Assembly: GCA_023374025.1 (NCBI GenBank)
Contig: SIJG01000045.1
Location: forward strand, 706,658-770,657
DNA from: Heterodera schachtii
Lineage: Eukaryota; Nematoda; Chromadorea; Rhabditida; Heteroderidae
DNA length: 64,000 nucleotides
Direction: 5' to 3'
The notes beneath the pieces were generated by a model that saw nothing but the letters and a program-made list of their open reading frames with translations, was not told where the DNA came from and did no database searches. The first letter of the stretch is position 1; every line of letters starts with the position of its first letter. A program made the position numbers and the translations under genes. Below, piece after piece: positions 43,879-57,475 of the stretch.

Positions 43879-45623
43879 GCACAAAAAATTGAACAATCAT
43901 AATGATTCGACAGTAAGAAATGGCGCCGCGGATAAAAAAGTCTAGTAGAAGGTTTTTTAATTCAAATTCAAATTAATAAATATATTTTGACAAAATAAAA
44001 TTAACAATAAATGGTAAAGAATTAAATAGGATGGCAACGCCAAGACAATAATTAATAATTTAATCAATTACAATAAATATATGAAAAATTACAAAACGTA
44101 AATAAAAACTAAAAATTCGTAAGAGAAAAACCAATTCTAAGATAATACCAAAAGTTTTATTTATTTATTAAAATTATTTAAATTAACTAAAAAATCGTTT
44201 AATAAAAGTTGTTATCGAAACAAGAAAAACAATACCAAATGCAATTTTTAAAGCAAATTTTTAAATAATTTATTGAATGTGTTATTTTTATATTCAGAAT
44301 TTTAATATTCAATTTGAATTTTCACATTATGTTCCCCAATTTTTTATTTATTTTGTATTTTCTTTTTGAGTGCAAACATGTGCACTTCATACATTTAAAA
44401 GTATAAGCTTAACGAATTCGATGATTTTCAAATGATGCAATAACTGCGCGATGCAATAACGAATTTTCAAGAAAATACAGTACATTCAGGATATAATAAT
44501 AATAATAAAATATTTTAAAATTAAAGCGCACAATGATTCATATGCAGTGTAGTTATATAATTTATGAACGAATTTTATAAACTTTAACGAAGACATTCTT
44601 TATTTTTACAGCTACAACACGTCAGGTATGCTTTTGACCATGTGTTAGCACAAGCGTGCAGCAATATATACATAATATATATTTAAAGAAAATCAAAAAT
44701 AAACTAATAAACCAAAAAAAACTAATATACAAAACAAAAATAGAACATGAAAAATGTAAAAAAATTAAATAAAAAGTTCAATAAGATAGGTAATTATTAA
44801 TTTAATAGTTGTTATTTAAAATGGGCATTTATTTTTGAGGAACTTCAACCATAAATCTGCTCATATCGTGATAGAAAATAGAGAAATTATGTGAATCTAA
44901 AGCAAACATAAATATTTTATAATTTTATAACTAAAACATTTAGAACACTAACGTGGAAATTTCATTGATAAGCAAAATACAAAAGAATAATTTATTAAGA
45001 AAATATTATTTTTATTGCCGAGGATTCTTTATAATGGACATGATAAACATAGATTCGTTTATACGAGTAAAAAAATCTTTATGCATTTTAATTTTGTTTA
45101 TAAATTTCTGATTGTGGTAAAGTTCTGACAAACAAACTTCATTCGATTTATGTATTGTGAGGAAATTAAAATATTTTATAAAATCTGAAATTTACTGATT
45201 TAAATTTATTTTTTAATTTTCGAGAAACAATAAATTATTTCTACACTCGACAGTATTTTACAAGATTGAGTGTGAAAATATATTTATAAACAAATAGTTT
45301 GATTTTCGAAAGCCGTTAAGTAGGTAATATTGAAAAAATCCATTTTTTGTTCATAACTTTGTAAATTTAATGAAAAAATATAATAAAATTAAAATGAATA
45401 GACAACAAAGTTAATATTAAAATCGCATTCTTGTTGTTATTAATCTATATTTAAATCATCTTTAAAAAAGCTGAACAAAATACATATAAAAAACAAATAG
45501 AAGCGTATTGTATTATCTAAAAGCAAAAAAAAAAAATTTTAAATAAATTTATAATTAAGACTTCATATAACTGGAGGAAATGACAACATTATAGCGAATT
45601 AATCTATTACAGTATATAAAATA
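43879..45623. other. AT desert
   Basis: A patch at 43910-43940 contains tggcgccgcgg. At 44610-44640 a 14-base segment CTACAACACGTCAG is bounded by TTTTTACAG and GTATGC on the plus strand and could be a micro-exon, but it stands alone. Nothing else is recognised. Confidence 0.35.
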
Positions 45624-46902
45624 CCGTAAATGCTCTAATTATCCCCCCGGGGGGATTATTGTTCAACCTTCCCAGAAAGGGGGGGATTATTAGATACGGG
45701 GGGATAAATGGAGACTGGGGGATTATTTTTCGACAGATTTATTTAGTCGTAAATTTTCTTGACCATTTCGTAAAAAAATGTAATCGCGTCAAAAAAAAAT
45801 TATTTTTTATTGCATTTGTGAATTTTACATCAAAAATTTGAAAATGTCAAATATTTAAAAATTTTGAGAAAACCTTTCAGAAATTTTGGAATTTGTTTTT
45901 AAATTTTTCCATTTTTGAGCCTGTGAGATTTACGCTAATTTTTGGAAATTCATCATCTAAGCTTAAAATAAAAATATAAGAAAAACTGGAAAAATTTTAT
46001 TTGTTTAATTTGATTTTCTAAATTAAAGATAAAAAAAAAATTCTTCCAGGAATTCTGGAAATTTTCAATTTTTCAACATTCCATTCTGAAAGGAGTTTTC
46101 ATAAATTAAAAAACAGGAAAACCCGAAATTTTATATGTCTTTAGGGGTATTTTAGGGCGCTGATCAATTAATTTGGAATTAGATTTTGGGTTAGGACTTT
46201 GTTAAGGCATCAGAATCCATGTATATATGGTGATGAGGGTAAAACCCAACTCCTACTAGGCCAACTCGTACTGCCCCAACTCGTACTGTTTTTCGACAAA
46301 AAAATCGTCATAACTTTTGAAAAAGTCAACCAAATTAAACATACTTGGTTTCATTCAATAGCCCTTAAAATTCTCTATCTACGCACTAAGTTTCAAAAAA
46401 TTTGATCAAGTTTGAAAAAAGATAGGGCCGAAATTTTTTTTAAAGTTTTTTGTCATAACTTTTTTGAAAAGCAATAAAAATTTTCTTACCTTTTGCATGT
46501 AGATAGAGAATTCCAAGGGCTATAGAATGATACCACGAATGTTTAATTTGATCGACCTTTGCAAAAGTTATGACGATTTTTTTGTCGAAAACAGTACGAG
46601 TTGGGGCAGTACGAGTTGGGTGTCGTCCGAAGGCATCATTCTGATTGTGATGGGGGAGGGGGTCAGTTCGTATCACGGTGAAGTAAGTGATTTTTCTGTA
46701 TTATTTTTTTCATATTTATTAATCATTTAAATGAGTTTCGATTTTGAATTATTAAATTTTTTCAAAAGAATAAAAATTCCTTTTATCCCCCCGGGGGGAT
46801 AAAAGGAGACGGGGGGATTATTGTTCAACCTCCTCAGAAAGGAGGGGATAATAGGAGACAGTGGGATTAAAGGAGACAGGGGGATAATTAGAGCATATAC
46901 GG
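45624..46902. mobile_element. TA-flanked TIR element, 1279 bp, with a nested fold-back
   Basis: Ends CCGTAAATGCTCTAATTATC and the complement of CCGTATATGCTCTAATTATC, flanked by TA on both sides, as in Tc1/mariner-type insertion. Both subterminal parts carry CCCCCCGGGGGG and the phrase attgttcaacct with 'ggggataa-ggagac' units. The centre holds an inverted repeat at 46245-46620. No transposase is seen. Fragments of the family occur near 8165-8258, 18060-18150 and 12545-12615. Confidence 0.7.
46245..46620. repeat. Fold-back element with CCAACTCGTACTG ends
   Basis: Each end has two or three tandem 15-base CCCAACTCGTACTGC units. Inside are arms of about 130 bases (cgtcataacttttg ... ttggtttcattcaatagccc and complement) that belong to the TATCATTCGATAGC hairpin family of 11092-11336. 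Nested in 45624-46902. Confidence 0.75.
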
Positions 46903-46904
46903 TA

Positions 46905-48939
46905 ATAAATGAACATTCTGATAAAAATATTTATGTTAAGATTATAAAGGGAAAATATTTATCTCTAATAATATTTTAGATCTCTGCCAACAATCATTAA
47001 TATAAGGCCTAAGTAATTAACAAAGTTCGATAAATTTGACCAAAACATATTATATATGTTCACTAAAAATGAAAAAAAATTGCCTGTACTCAACCACGAA
47101 GATTAGCAGCAATGCACCTGGCATGATTTCAAAAAAGTCGAAAATTTGTTAGATCCATACAAAATAAATAAATCAAATAATTTTAAATAAAATAAGGTAA
47201 AATCGTTAATTTATTAAGCATTAATTAGCAAGTCTTAATAAAATAATAATATATATGTTTCAAAATAGCGAAAATGTAAAATTATTTGTTTTAATAGATA
47301 AAAACGAAATATACACCTTTTTCTACAAATTTTTTTTTTTTTTTGGTAAATGATCGGGTACTGTGGATAAAACTTTATGAAAGTAATAACAAGCAAAAGA
47401 CATCCAAAATTAATTATGCAATCTCTTTAAGTTTTCAAAAAAAATTACAAAAACTTAAGAAAAAACAATTAACAAACAGAAAGATATATTCGTTTAACAG
47501 CTCAAGAGAAATTATATTATATTAAAAAGAAGGAAATTTAAATTTTAAAAATAAATTTCCAACGCATTATATCCTTTATTTTATTTAAAATTGTGATTAA
47601 ATGATAAATAAATTTTATTTACGATTAATAAAGCTAAAAATGAGGAAAAAATTCAAGCTTTTATAAGATAATCAAGATAATTGATCAATAAAAATTTGAA
47701 TTAATGGATCTCGCCGAATTAAGTGTCGTCACTCGTTCAAATAATCCACCCGACAGTTTCTCGAGTTGGCTTATCAAGGCATAAAATTAAAATAATTGAT
47801 AATAAACTTTCAATGTATTAATGAAACTTGTTGAAACTTTTATAAATATAAAAATCTGAAAAATATATAATAATAAAGTTAAATTAAAAGATAAAATTTA
47901 TTAAACATAAAATAATTAGAATTATATATTATTTCAATATTTACAAAGGATAGAAAGATTTTTAACCATGAAAATAATATTGTTTAAAATTTAGGATAGA
48001 ATCAGATTCTGATGTTGTAGAAGACTCAAGCTATGGCACAAGCTGAAAATTCTGCCCCCTCTCACGGTACGCCGTGCTTGGCGATGCAAATTAAGCACAA
48101 TGAAATATATATATAAATAATAATAAAAACCAAATCAAAATAAGAGATATTTGCATAAATATCTTACCTATAAATAAACTGTTGTTATTAATCAAAATGA
48201 ATTATATCCAAATGATTAATTCATAAATCATACATAAATAATTAATTGAATAACACAGAGAAAAAAACATTTAAAATCAAATGACAACGACTATTAGAAA
48301 ATGAAGGTAGTCGATTGAACATTTATTTAATTGACAAATAATCATCTCATACACAACACTTATATAATAATTTATCTTTTGCTGATTTATTTCAATATAA
48401 TTAAAATGAGATTAAAAATTATTTAGAATGATAAATAATCGCATCCGGTTGAGGATTACACAAAGCCCATCGAGTGTCTTAACTGGAACTTAAATTAATT
48501 AACTTTCAAATTTTAATTAAAAAGCTTTGTAAATCAAATATTTTTGGCTTAGCTAAAAAATAAACTAAAAAATAAGTCAAGCAAATGAGTTGCATTGGAC
48601 CGAAAGTTCTCGGAAGAGCGAAAAGAGCATTTAAATTAGCATGGACGATATTATATAAAAATTATTAAAACATTTAAAATTCTATTTATCAAAATATACA
48701 TTTATCTAAAGAAAAACTAAGAATCCGCATTTTAAACTAATTTTAAAACTAAAAGAACCCATAATGATAAACTAAATAAATAAAATTATAAAAATAAAAT
48801 GGATTAAATACAGTAAGTACGAAATGCTCATAAACACAAATATCACGCTGCAAGAAAGAATGAAAAAAAAAAGATGGAATATCAAAATTGTATCTCTTTT
48901 TTACCTTAAAAAAATAATTAAAGGGAGGAAAATTTAAAA
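46905..48939. other. AT desert with several short exon-like frames
   Basis: 47343-47525 is an open frame without ATG (VNDRVLWIKLYESNN...). 47706-47786 reads MDLAELSVVTRSNNPPDSFS and ends shortly after. 47993-48045, after an acceptor-like TTTAG, reads IESDSDVVEDSSYGTS and stops. 48000-48110 is otherwise of normal composition. I could not join these into one gene. Confidence 0.3.
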
Positions 48940-49110
48940 ATGAAGACGGTCGAAGAGCGAGACCATGCTTTCAGGTCATTTGTGAATGCCGACACTTCAC
49001 TCGACGGCGCGAAATCTATTGGCCCCAGTCGAGAGCGATATTGTCCAGAATCCCGGAATTCCACCAGAAGGACGCGCATCTGGCCAAAATGCCAGTATCT
49101 CTTTTTTTAC
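48940..49110. other. GC-normal island open in several frames
   Basis: Plus strand from ATG 48940: MKTVEERDHAFRSFVNADTS and on to a stop at 49173. On the minus strand an ATG at about 49083 also opens a frame (MRVLLVEFRDSGQYRS...). Because several frames are open, coding on a given strand cannot be claimed. The island is flanked on both sides by the same phrase 'gtatctctttttt-acctt-aaaaaata' (about 48892 and 49093), which suggests a local duplication. Confidence 0.35.
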
Positions 49111-49176
49111 CTTGAAAAAATATTTTTACTTGAATTGAAAAAACGAATATATACAAATTTTAAAATAAGATAATAA

Positions 49177-52100
49177 AATAATAACTATAATAAACCAGAA
49201 TAAATATTTATTGTTTCCTTGATAATAATTTTGAAAAAATTAAAAAAATACTAATAAATAAATTTTAAGCATTAAATTACATGTTCATCTCAAGTATTTT
49301 CAAAATCAAATCTAACATTAATACACGTGCAATTCAAGAAATAAATAACATAAAATAGTTATACAATTATATAAAATATCCTTAAAAATTATGAAAATTA
49401 TTATTATTATTAATGGAGAGCAAAAGGAAGGGCATTTTAAAATAGTTATGATATGGAAAAAGAGTAATATTTGCAATTTTCAAATTGCAATTTTCTAAAC
49501 GCTTAAAGATATCATATCTAAAACCCAAAAATATTTTCCCATTAAGCTTTGGAAGAATATTTATCTGATATTTAATTATATCATTTTTCAAAAACTTATT
49601 GATACCAAATAATGTTTATTTTATAAGTGAGCAGCAATTATGAAATAAAAGTTTTTCCGAAATAATATATATTATAAAGAAACAAAATATTATAAATTTG
49701 AATAAATGTTTAATTAAATGAAAAATAAAATTAATTAAAATTAATGTTTGGAAAACCATAAAAATAATGACTGGAAAATGATGAGTTATTTGGACAGATT
49801 TTATTTATTTAATTTAAATCAAAATAATTTTTTGAAACAAATGACGAAATATTTTTTACATTCTATAACATTTACCAAAAAAAATTTAATTAAATTAAAA
49901 AAAAATTGCGATAAATTTTTTGCGATAAAATAATAAGCGCAAATTAAATTATTCTCATTTGAAATAAAGAGCAATTAAATAACATTTAATAAAATATTAA
50001 AATAAATAAAAATAAATGCAATGTCAGAATTGTTAAATGATTCGAGTGAGAAAAAATACACGATTCAAGCACTAGTCTAATACATGCTTAAACAAAAAAC
50101 CACTTTACGATACGTTCTGAATTGTTTTGTAAAATATAAAGACCAAAAATTTAAGAAATAAATTAAGCGCAATAATCGAAAGGTCATATATGTGAGATAA
50201 ACAAAATGATAAATGCAATAAATTTTTCAATAATATTATTTATATATTTAAAGGTTTAAATAAAATAACAAAAAAATTTTTACAAGCCGCGAATTGCTAA
50301 AAGATAATACGATTTAAACAATTAAAGAACTATGAATAGAATCAATTTATATAAAAAATGTACAAAATGTAATAGGTGAAAACGAAAAGCAGGAAGCAAA
50401 TAAAGGTAGAGCCGATCGATGGAGACTCGACACGGCTCAGGTAACTGCGGAATTGAATAGAATTAAATCCGAAATAAAACCAAACTTATGTAAAAATTCC
50501 AAAATATGTATTAGCTTACAATTCACCATTAAAATTAAGCATCAATTATTTTCTTTTTTCTAAAATAATAGATGAAAAAATATGTTTCCCAAATTAATAT
50601 GCCTTATAAAGAAAATACAGTATAATCAAAATAAATTATTCTATTAATAGGCACTATCTTCTTTACGACCAAATTTAGATAATGTATAATATTGATGCCT
50701 ATCAAGAATTTTATTTATAAAAAATGAGTTCACTGAAAAAATAAATATAAATTAAATAAATTTGAGAGTTTTTTGAGAAAATAATTAATGAAACAAAACT
50801 ATATATTTTTATTAAAATATTTTTTAATACAATATAGTCGTATATTGCTTTTCTACAAGAAATATTTGTTTATTTTATTATTTTGTAGAAAATTTATCAA
50901 TTTTTAATAATTATAAGAAATTGAATGCTAATTTAAAATAACTTATAGAATCAAACAAAATTTTAATCATTTTGTTTTTAAAAAAATTAACCATAAGTAC
51001 TGAATGCAAATGATTAGTTGGACGAGAAAACGGATCAAAAGCAAAATACTAAATATTATAAATATAAATAAATCGAATATTATCGTGAGTATTATTATAA
51101 TAAAATTCATCTTTTTTTCAGTGCATAATACGTTCAAAAAATATAAAACGCAAAAATCAAAATTATTAATATTAATTTGCTGAAATTTTTTCATAAAATT
51201 TAGGCTTGCTTGAGTATAAAATAAAATAATAGATCAGGAAGAAATCCGGTTTTTAAAAAAGATTTATTTTGAAAAATAAAAAATACCAATAGTAAAGGCT
51301 TGAAAATTTAAAAGCTGTAATAAATATTGCATTAACAAATAACATAATAATTGAAAGAAATCAAGCGAACTAAAACCTAACTTAATATTTTATGTCTAAA
51401 ACTAGAGTAGGTCACGGTCGTTTAACCTAACCGAAACCGAAAATCAGCTTTTTGGGACAAAAAACAAATCGATAACCGGGTGGTATTGATTATTTGTATC
51501 AAATTTTGTTAATTACCATGGTTTTAGATTTCGATGTGCTTATAATTCCCAAATAGTTATGTGTATTTTCCATAATTTATATATTTTTTAAAAATATTTC
51601 AACAATATTTTAATAATTTTTGTTGCCCAAAGTGCACTTTTTATAAAAATATATTAACAGATAAAGCCGACATTTCCAAAATTTCTCAGTATCGAATCCA
51701 AAAAATTCTATTATGAAAATTGCACTCAAATTAAATGTTCCACGACGGTGCTTATCGGAACGATCGGACTTTTTAATTTTTTTTAAATTTGAACAAAGTA
51801 ATCCAAATGAGAAAAAAATATTAATGAAAAATCAAAAAATTAGAACATATGATTTGTTCCACAGCACATAAATCACCTATACCAGATATTATAACTATTT
51901 AAAAACACAGAAATTTAATTTTATGTTTTTAGAAAAAACTAAAGCCCCAAATATAAATACAAAATATTATATTTTAAATAGTCTTCCAGAATACGTTGTT
52001 AAAATTTGTAATATAAACCATAATCTTTTTGCGACCTTTCCGAGTTGGACTGGTTTTTTCATTCCAGATCACAAGTGATATAAAAAATAAGAACGACTCT

Positions 52101-54299
52101 GCAAAATTTACAAAACAATAAGACAAATGAAATAATAATAATAATAAATTAAATTAATTTAAAATAAATGATATAAAATTAAATTAAAGAGATGACAATA
52201 GATGCTCCACTTTTACCTTATGAAATGATGAGAAAGTTCTTTTATTTAATAAAGAATTTAAAATATTTAATTCAAAAATGAAAATAACTTTAATAATCTA
52301 TGAATAATTAATAAAATTTTGCTAAAATGATTAAATCAGAATATCTTAAGAATAAATTAATTCAACAAATACCAAATTAAACAAGGTCAGTATTTAAGTT
52401 TATGAATTTGAACTAATCAATATTCAATGGATAGATTTGTTAATAGAAAAATTTTATAATATATTAATAAAAAATGAATAATCGCCATACGAAATTGCTT
52501 GTTCCACCTTTCAAGGTATCAATATAAAATCCAAAAATATAAATACAAAAAGAGAAAATTTAAAAAATAGATAATTAATTTAGATCAAAATCATATCAAA
52601 TGAGTAAAAATATAAAAATAAAAAAAATAATTTTCAAATAGCAAAAAATACAGTATTAAAAACCAAAGAAAGACATTAAACCCAAACCATTTGGAAATAA
52701 ATTAATAAATTTTTGTATTTAAATAAAACGTACTCTGACCAGAAATCAAAACTTTTAAGCCACTCAAAAATATGGATAGCGCCTTGGAGCTATTAGAAGA
52801 AGTTTTAAAAAGCAAGCAAAAAAAGAAACTTAAATTTTAAATATGTGTTATAGCCAAATAGTTATAAATTGTTACCATATGAGATTGTTGATAAAGATCT
52901 TTTATTTTAAAAGAATAATAAAAAGTTCAAAATAGAAAAATTAAATATTTACTTTATTACGAATAATTAATCAGTTTAAAATTCTAAAAAATAAAAAAAA
53001 ATTAATATCGGATAAAATAACTCATTTAAAGATATTTTTGTGGTGCAGTTCGAAGAATGCAATGATTGAAACAAAACAGCTAAAAACTAAAATAGATATA
53101 ACTGTTATTTAAACAAAATAATTATGAAAAAATATAACTAAATTCTTAACATAAAGAATATAAAACTATTTTACATTTTCTAAAATTACCCGATTTGAAC
53201 CGCTTTAATACCGCCGAAAAGGCGGTTATTTTTTACCGCCGAATAGGCGAGATGACTTAACCTACTGAAAAATTTTAACTTCAATAAATGCATTTGATGT
53301 TTATTTTTCTGATGATTACAAAATAATTATGAATATAAATGCCTTTATTCTATAATAAAATAAAAAAGCAAAAACAATAAATGTATTTTTTAATTCAAAA
53401 TATATATAATACTAACAATTCAAATGGTTATAAAAAGAGCAATAAATTATATGCTTTTGCATTTTTTCTACGCATATGTTATGAATAAGGTGTCCCAAAA
53501 TTCGCTATTTCTTCGTTAAAATTTATGATTTGGTAAAGTTTTTAATGGATAAAATGCATATTCTGGGTATTTTCGAGAATAAATGTATATTTTGTCATTT
53601 TTTAGTTTAGAGTAGACTTTTTTTGGAAATTTTAAAATGAAAAATGCAAGAAAAGTGAAAAAACACACCCCCTCAGAATTGACTTTTTGGAATTAAAAAA
53701 CACATTAAAATCGAAAATTTTTGAACTTTTTTAACGAATTTTTAAAATATTTAGTTTATAAAAAAGTGTAATTTTGTTTTAGCATATTATAAAAAACTTT
53801 ATTTCAAAATGGCACATATATTTTTAAAGGTCAAAATTTTTTACAATTTTCTAAAAAACGCTTCTTACAAAATCTATAAAATTGCATTATCTAGTCAAAT
53901 CTGTTAACAATTCAATCCAAAACTTTGAAATTTTTCGCCAGCGGCGCTAACGGCACTGCAAGTCAATAATTTTAGAATTTTGAAAATAAAATAATAAAAA
54001 GACAAAGAATTATTGGGCAATTTTTTGATTATTGAATAAATTTCTGAATAAGAGATTCTTAAAAAATTTTGAGTTTTGGCATCCTTCATTTTTGTCCGTG
54101 CTTTGAGGGGTCGGTTATTAAGTGTTTATTTTTAAGAATTATGCTTTTTTCGTCGAGTAACAAAACACTTTAGAATATTTATTTAAGGAAAAAAGAGATT
54201 GCAAACAAATATAAAACTTATGAAATGAACTAAACCCAAACAATATTTAATGATATTAAATGCACACTAAAATTTTAAGCATATTCATTAAGTAAGAGA
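49177..54299. other. AT desert
   Basis: More than 5 kb with no defensible gene. Small points: 50405-50440 (gagccgatcgatggagactc, then CAG and GTAACT) looks like an exon end on the plus strand. About 51400-51500 resembles a decayed element end (tagagtaggtcacggtcg). 53935-53960 is a worn copy of the GC palindrome. The short frames here are Asn/Lys/Ile-rich and uninformative. Confidence 0.45.
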
Positions 54300-54385
54300 T
54301 CGACTGCGCCGTAAAGTGTCTCTAATGGATTTTTCGGTATCAGAAGATTCAGCTCGGTGAATGGATTCGAATAAAAAGGGAAAGT
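54300..54385 (-). other. Exon-like island similar to 41120-41203
   Basis: The minus strand reads SIHRAESSDTEKSIRDTLRR and on through SRSLT to a stop. The nucleotide phrase GACACT..ACGG..CG(T/C)AGTCGATC is shared with 41120-41203. No donor was identified. Confidence 0.3.
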
Positions 54386-56589
54386 AAAGCTTTGTATAAC
54401 AAATATCCATAATTAGCAAAAAGATACATCAATTACAAATTAAGATAAAACATTTTAAGCAGTCTTATAAATTGTTAATTTCAACCTATATATATACAAA
54501 CAAAAGGTTATAATATAAATTTTTTTAATTAATAAGCAATATTAAACAAGACCTTGATGGATCTCATAACCACTGCACAAGCCCAACGAAACTTATTGGA
54601 AACAAAAATAAAATAGGTTTAAAAAATCATGAAAAATTTAAGAATTATGTAAAAAAAAAATTCACAAAAATATAATAAAATTAAGACTTAACGAATAAAG
54701 ATGAAAATACGGCATAAATACAAAATGTAAGTAAATTGTTGTAGAAATTGGTTTTCATTTGATTTTTATGACCAAAATATTTGAGAGTTAATTCTGTAAA
54801 TTATTCAATTAAAATTACTACTTAGCAAGGAACTCAGATTAAAGACTTCAGCAATACTTAATAATTTGAATCATAGAGAAAGAAATATTAAAGACGAAAA
54901 ATTTATGCGTGAAAAGAAGATGAATTCAATAAAATAGGAAATTTAAAAAACTACTTTAATTTTTGAAAAATAATATAAATATAATAATAAAAAATACATT
55001 TATTTAGGCTAAACCTTAAACAAAAAAATACATAATTATTTATTATTAGGGTCGCAACTTATAGTGACGAAAAATCCCTAAATAGTTAACTAAAAAAACA
55101 TTTAAAAAATTGAGACAGAGAATCATATAAATTTATTATTAAAATATATTACTGTAAAAATCTATACGCATTTAAATACATTATTTTTATAACTTTGCTC
55201 ATAAGCAATATAATTAAATTTTATTTTCTTTCTATTATATTTGATCGATTTTGAGTTGTTATTGTTATAACTGATGGACAGCTAAGATAAAAAACAAGAT
55301 TAAATGAAACATTAAATAAAGCAAGCACCAATAAAACACTGCCTATTTCATCTGGGACAATTCATCAAGATAAAACCCAAAATATTATTTATCAAATAAT
55401 TATAAAATGGCGAAATTAGTTTTTAATCTAAAAGGTACAATGAAATTTAAGAAAATTGTTAATTAATATATATTTTACAAAAAAATAAAATCTTATTATT
55501 GTTATATTTCCAATTTTATACCTTAAGTAAATTAGGCATCTTTTTTAGTAAAATTGGATTTTAATATAAATTCACTAATAAATTATTTTCATTTGCTCTA
55601 AGGCATTAAGATAATTTTTAAATTATCAAACCACCAAAAAATACAATTGAAAAATTATTAAACAAAGTTTGCATAAACAATTACTAATATAATAAACCAA
55701 AGTATTAATCTATTATTCATAATTATTATCTTTTAGATAGTTTGTATAAATTATTCGCTGGCAAAACAAAGACCAATCCAAGTGGAACCTAGAGAAATGA
55801 AAAAAAATTAATAAAAAATGATAAATTTACATTAGATTTTTTTGTATAACCCCAGATAAAAAATACATAATGATCAAAAACAGAAACGAAATTGTGTTGT
55901 CACTCGTTCAGATAATCCACACAACAATCAACATGAATATGAACATATATATTATTACCCTATTTACAAGATAAAATAAATACAATATTGATCTACAAAA
56001 ATCGCGGCACCCTTTCATATTATCGAAATAGATGCATTTAAGATCGGGTGACACTAAATACCAACGAGGACATAAAGTTTAAGGAAGTTGGGTTTTTGGC
56101 ATGAGACTAATAAAACAAAGGTTTATATTTAAAGTATAAATTAAATAGTCTTATCAGATATAAATAAATATATTACAAAAACTATCATTCATTGTAAAGA
56201 TACTTAATAATAAAACAAATAATTATAACCAAATTATTGATAATATTAAAATGACAAAATTGATTATTTAAAATCATTATAAATAATAATAAGAGAACTG
56301 CGGCGTCTTTAAAAAAACTTTACATTAATTTGAATAATAATAAATTTTTATTTTGTGATGTACATTTTGAATCATTTATTTAAATCACCTTTTTATTCAA
56401 CAAAATCAAGCATTAGCAACAATTTTCTCTCCGCCAACTATTTTTCTGAGCAATTCCGGCTTAGAAATAAGAAATTTATACATTTCTGAAAATCAATTTT
56501 AAGATTTTAACAATTTTGACGAAAACATAAGCAATTGGTAATTTCAGTGCATAGAATCAAAAAATCAGATTTTTAACAATTTTTTCGGC
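54386..56589. other. AT desert with a transposon end and a repeated phrase
   Basis: 55047-55085 is the left end of the TAGGGYCGCRA family. 55893-55925 (tgttgtcactcgttcagata) repeats a phrase from 47720-47750. A normal-composition patch lies at 56040-56100. No gene is seen. Confidence 0.4.
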
Positions 56590-57475
56590 GCATTTTTCCG
56601 AAAAATTTTTTGGTATGGGTGAGCGAAGAGCGTCCGGCGATGCCGATAGGCGCCGCCGGGGAAATTTTTGAAAATTTAATGCAATTTGTTAACAAAGCTG
56701 TCCAAAAAATGACCAAAATTGTCAATCTTGGGCTAATTTTTAATAGCAAATTTTTCAGAAATTTTCTCTTTCAAATGAAAAAGGCACTACCCCAAATCAG
56801 AACATTTCTTAGAAATAAGAACAGATACCCCCCTGCTCTAATAGACGCCGTCGGAAAATTTCTTTTAATTTTTAATGCGATTTCTTTACGATTTTGTTCA
56901 AAAATTGACAAAATTACGATTTTGAGCCAATTTTTTTAAAGAGAATAAAAACTTGAAAAATTTCATAACTTAACAAGGTTTTCATTAAAAACCGAATTCA
57001 CGCTCATAATCAGCGTGAAATTTATATTTGCGGTTTGGTGGAGCCATTAACGTAAATAATTAATAATTTAAGCTCTAAAAAATGTGATCATAGAACTTTC
57101 TTTCGAAATTTAGAATATTTAGCGAATCTTATTACGATTTTGTTTATAAAATTCGCTTCAAAACATTATTTTTCTTTCAAATATTGCTATAAAAATAGGA
57201 ATTTTCCTTTGAGTCCCAAAAATAAGTACAAAATAAGTACCTTGAGCTCAAATAAGTACAATACTTACAAATAAGTACATTTTAAATTTGTAAGTTTTGC
57301 ACCCTCCAAATAAGTGCAATACTTACAAATAATTACAAAGGGTAGCCCTGATTTAAAGGACTTTTCTTCTTCTGCAAAGCTACCAAGTGTCCTGTAGGAA
57401 TTCCGAGGCCCAAAAATTTTTCGGAAGTCGGAATTCCTGCCCCATAACGTCGGAAATCGGAAGTCGGAATTCATT
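56590..57475. repeat. Transposon relics
   Basis: A GC palindrome near 56635-56658 with its usual 'aatgcaatttgttaacaaa' follower, a worn second copy near 56840, an array of AAATAAGTACAATACTTAC units at about 57220-57330 ending tagccctg, and at 57391-57475 a fragment of the CAGGGATGGCA element (ggaagtcggaattcc units). Confidence 0.6.

Noticed and set aside
45659..46730. Short frames with LPRKGG or TSWGSTSW motifs
   Set aside because: They fall in the inverted-repeat element at 45624-46902 and are translated repeat units.
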